Positions 5,570 to 5,608 of a stretch of 5,608 nt of DNA are shown here, one piece after another. The stretch's first letter is position 1. Every line of letters begins with the position of its first letter. Made by a program: the position numbers and the translations under genes. This DNA comes from Actinomycetes bacterium (GTDB lineage: Bacteria; Actinomycetota; Acidimicrobiia; Acidimicrobiales; Palsa-688), in contig JAKAZH010000128.1 of assembly GCA_021815935.1 (NCBI GenBank), forward strand, positions 1 through 5,608, given 5' to 3'. Below the pieces are notes generated by a model, which did no database searches, was not told the origin of the DNA, and was given only the letters and a program-made list of their open reading frames with translations.

Positions 5570-5602
5570 GGGCTAAACAAGAGCCCCTTGAGGTCTGAGA
5601 CC
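5570..5602. repeat. Two short inverted repeats at the right edge
   Basis: GGGCT (5570-5574) pairs with AGCCC (5582-5586) across a 7-base loop. GGTCT (5592-5596) and AGACC (5598-5602) form a near-palindrome around one base. They lie upstream of the probable rpsF promoter and could be the end of an upstream transcript's terminator or an operator. Neither has a T-run directly beside it. No gene is visible between 5445 and 5608. Confidence 0.3.
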
Positions 5603-5608
5603 AGTATG

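Overview
The window looks like chromosomal DNA of a high-GC actinobacterium. The best guess is class Acidimicrobiia. The gene content (S6, SSB, S18, L9, DnaB) is universal, but the C-terminal GYWLFGSDGGVFAFGDA-type repeat of the secreted protease is a motif I associate mainly with secreted proteins of Acidimicrobiia and relatives. A sedolisin-type acid protease would fit an acid-tolerant or soil lineage. The taxonomic call is inference.

Layout. (1) Positions 2-1456, plus strand: the 3' part of the replicative helicase gene dnaB. It enters from the left edge inside an intein. The intein's C-terminal splice junction is at 772/773, and the rest is the helicase core from the Walker A threonine to the natural stop. 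(2) Positions 1457-1512: a short gap between convergent genes with no convincing terminator. (3) Positions 1513-3648, minus strand: a secreted S53 (sedolisin/kumamolisin) peptidase of 711 residues. It has a signal peptide, activation prodomain, complete catalytic residues and a two-unit C-terminal repeat encoded by a perfect 108-bp tandem duplication. (4) Positions 3649-3735: an 87-bp gap. (5) Positions 3736-5444, minus strand: a tight operon rpsF-ssb-rpsR-rplI with gaps of 2, 3 and 0 bases. (6) Positions 5445-5608: the leader and promoter-side region of rpsF, holding a strong Shine-Dalgarno for a TTG start, a GC-rich 8-bp hairpin and a possible -10 box.

How the genes work together. S6 and S18 bind each other on the 30S platform, L9 is a 50S protein, SSB coats single-stranded DNA at the fork, and DnaB unwinds the fork. 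In many bacteria these genes run in one direction as rpsF-ssb-rpsR-rplI-dnaB. Here dnaB is inverted and meets the cluster tail to tail, with the protease gene between them.

I see no clearly undescribed multi-gene system. The points most worth checking are the intein in the DnaB P-loop with a decayed endonuclease region, the inverted dnaB with the inserted sedolisin, the recent repeat duplication, the C-terminally extended S18, and the possible autoregulatory rpsF leader hairpin.
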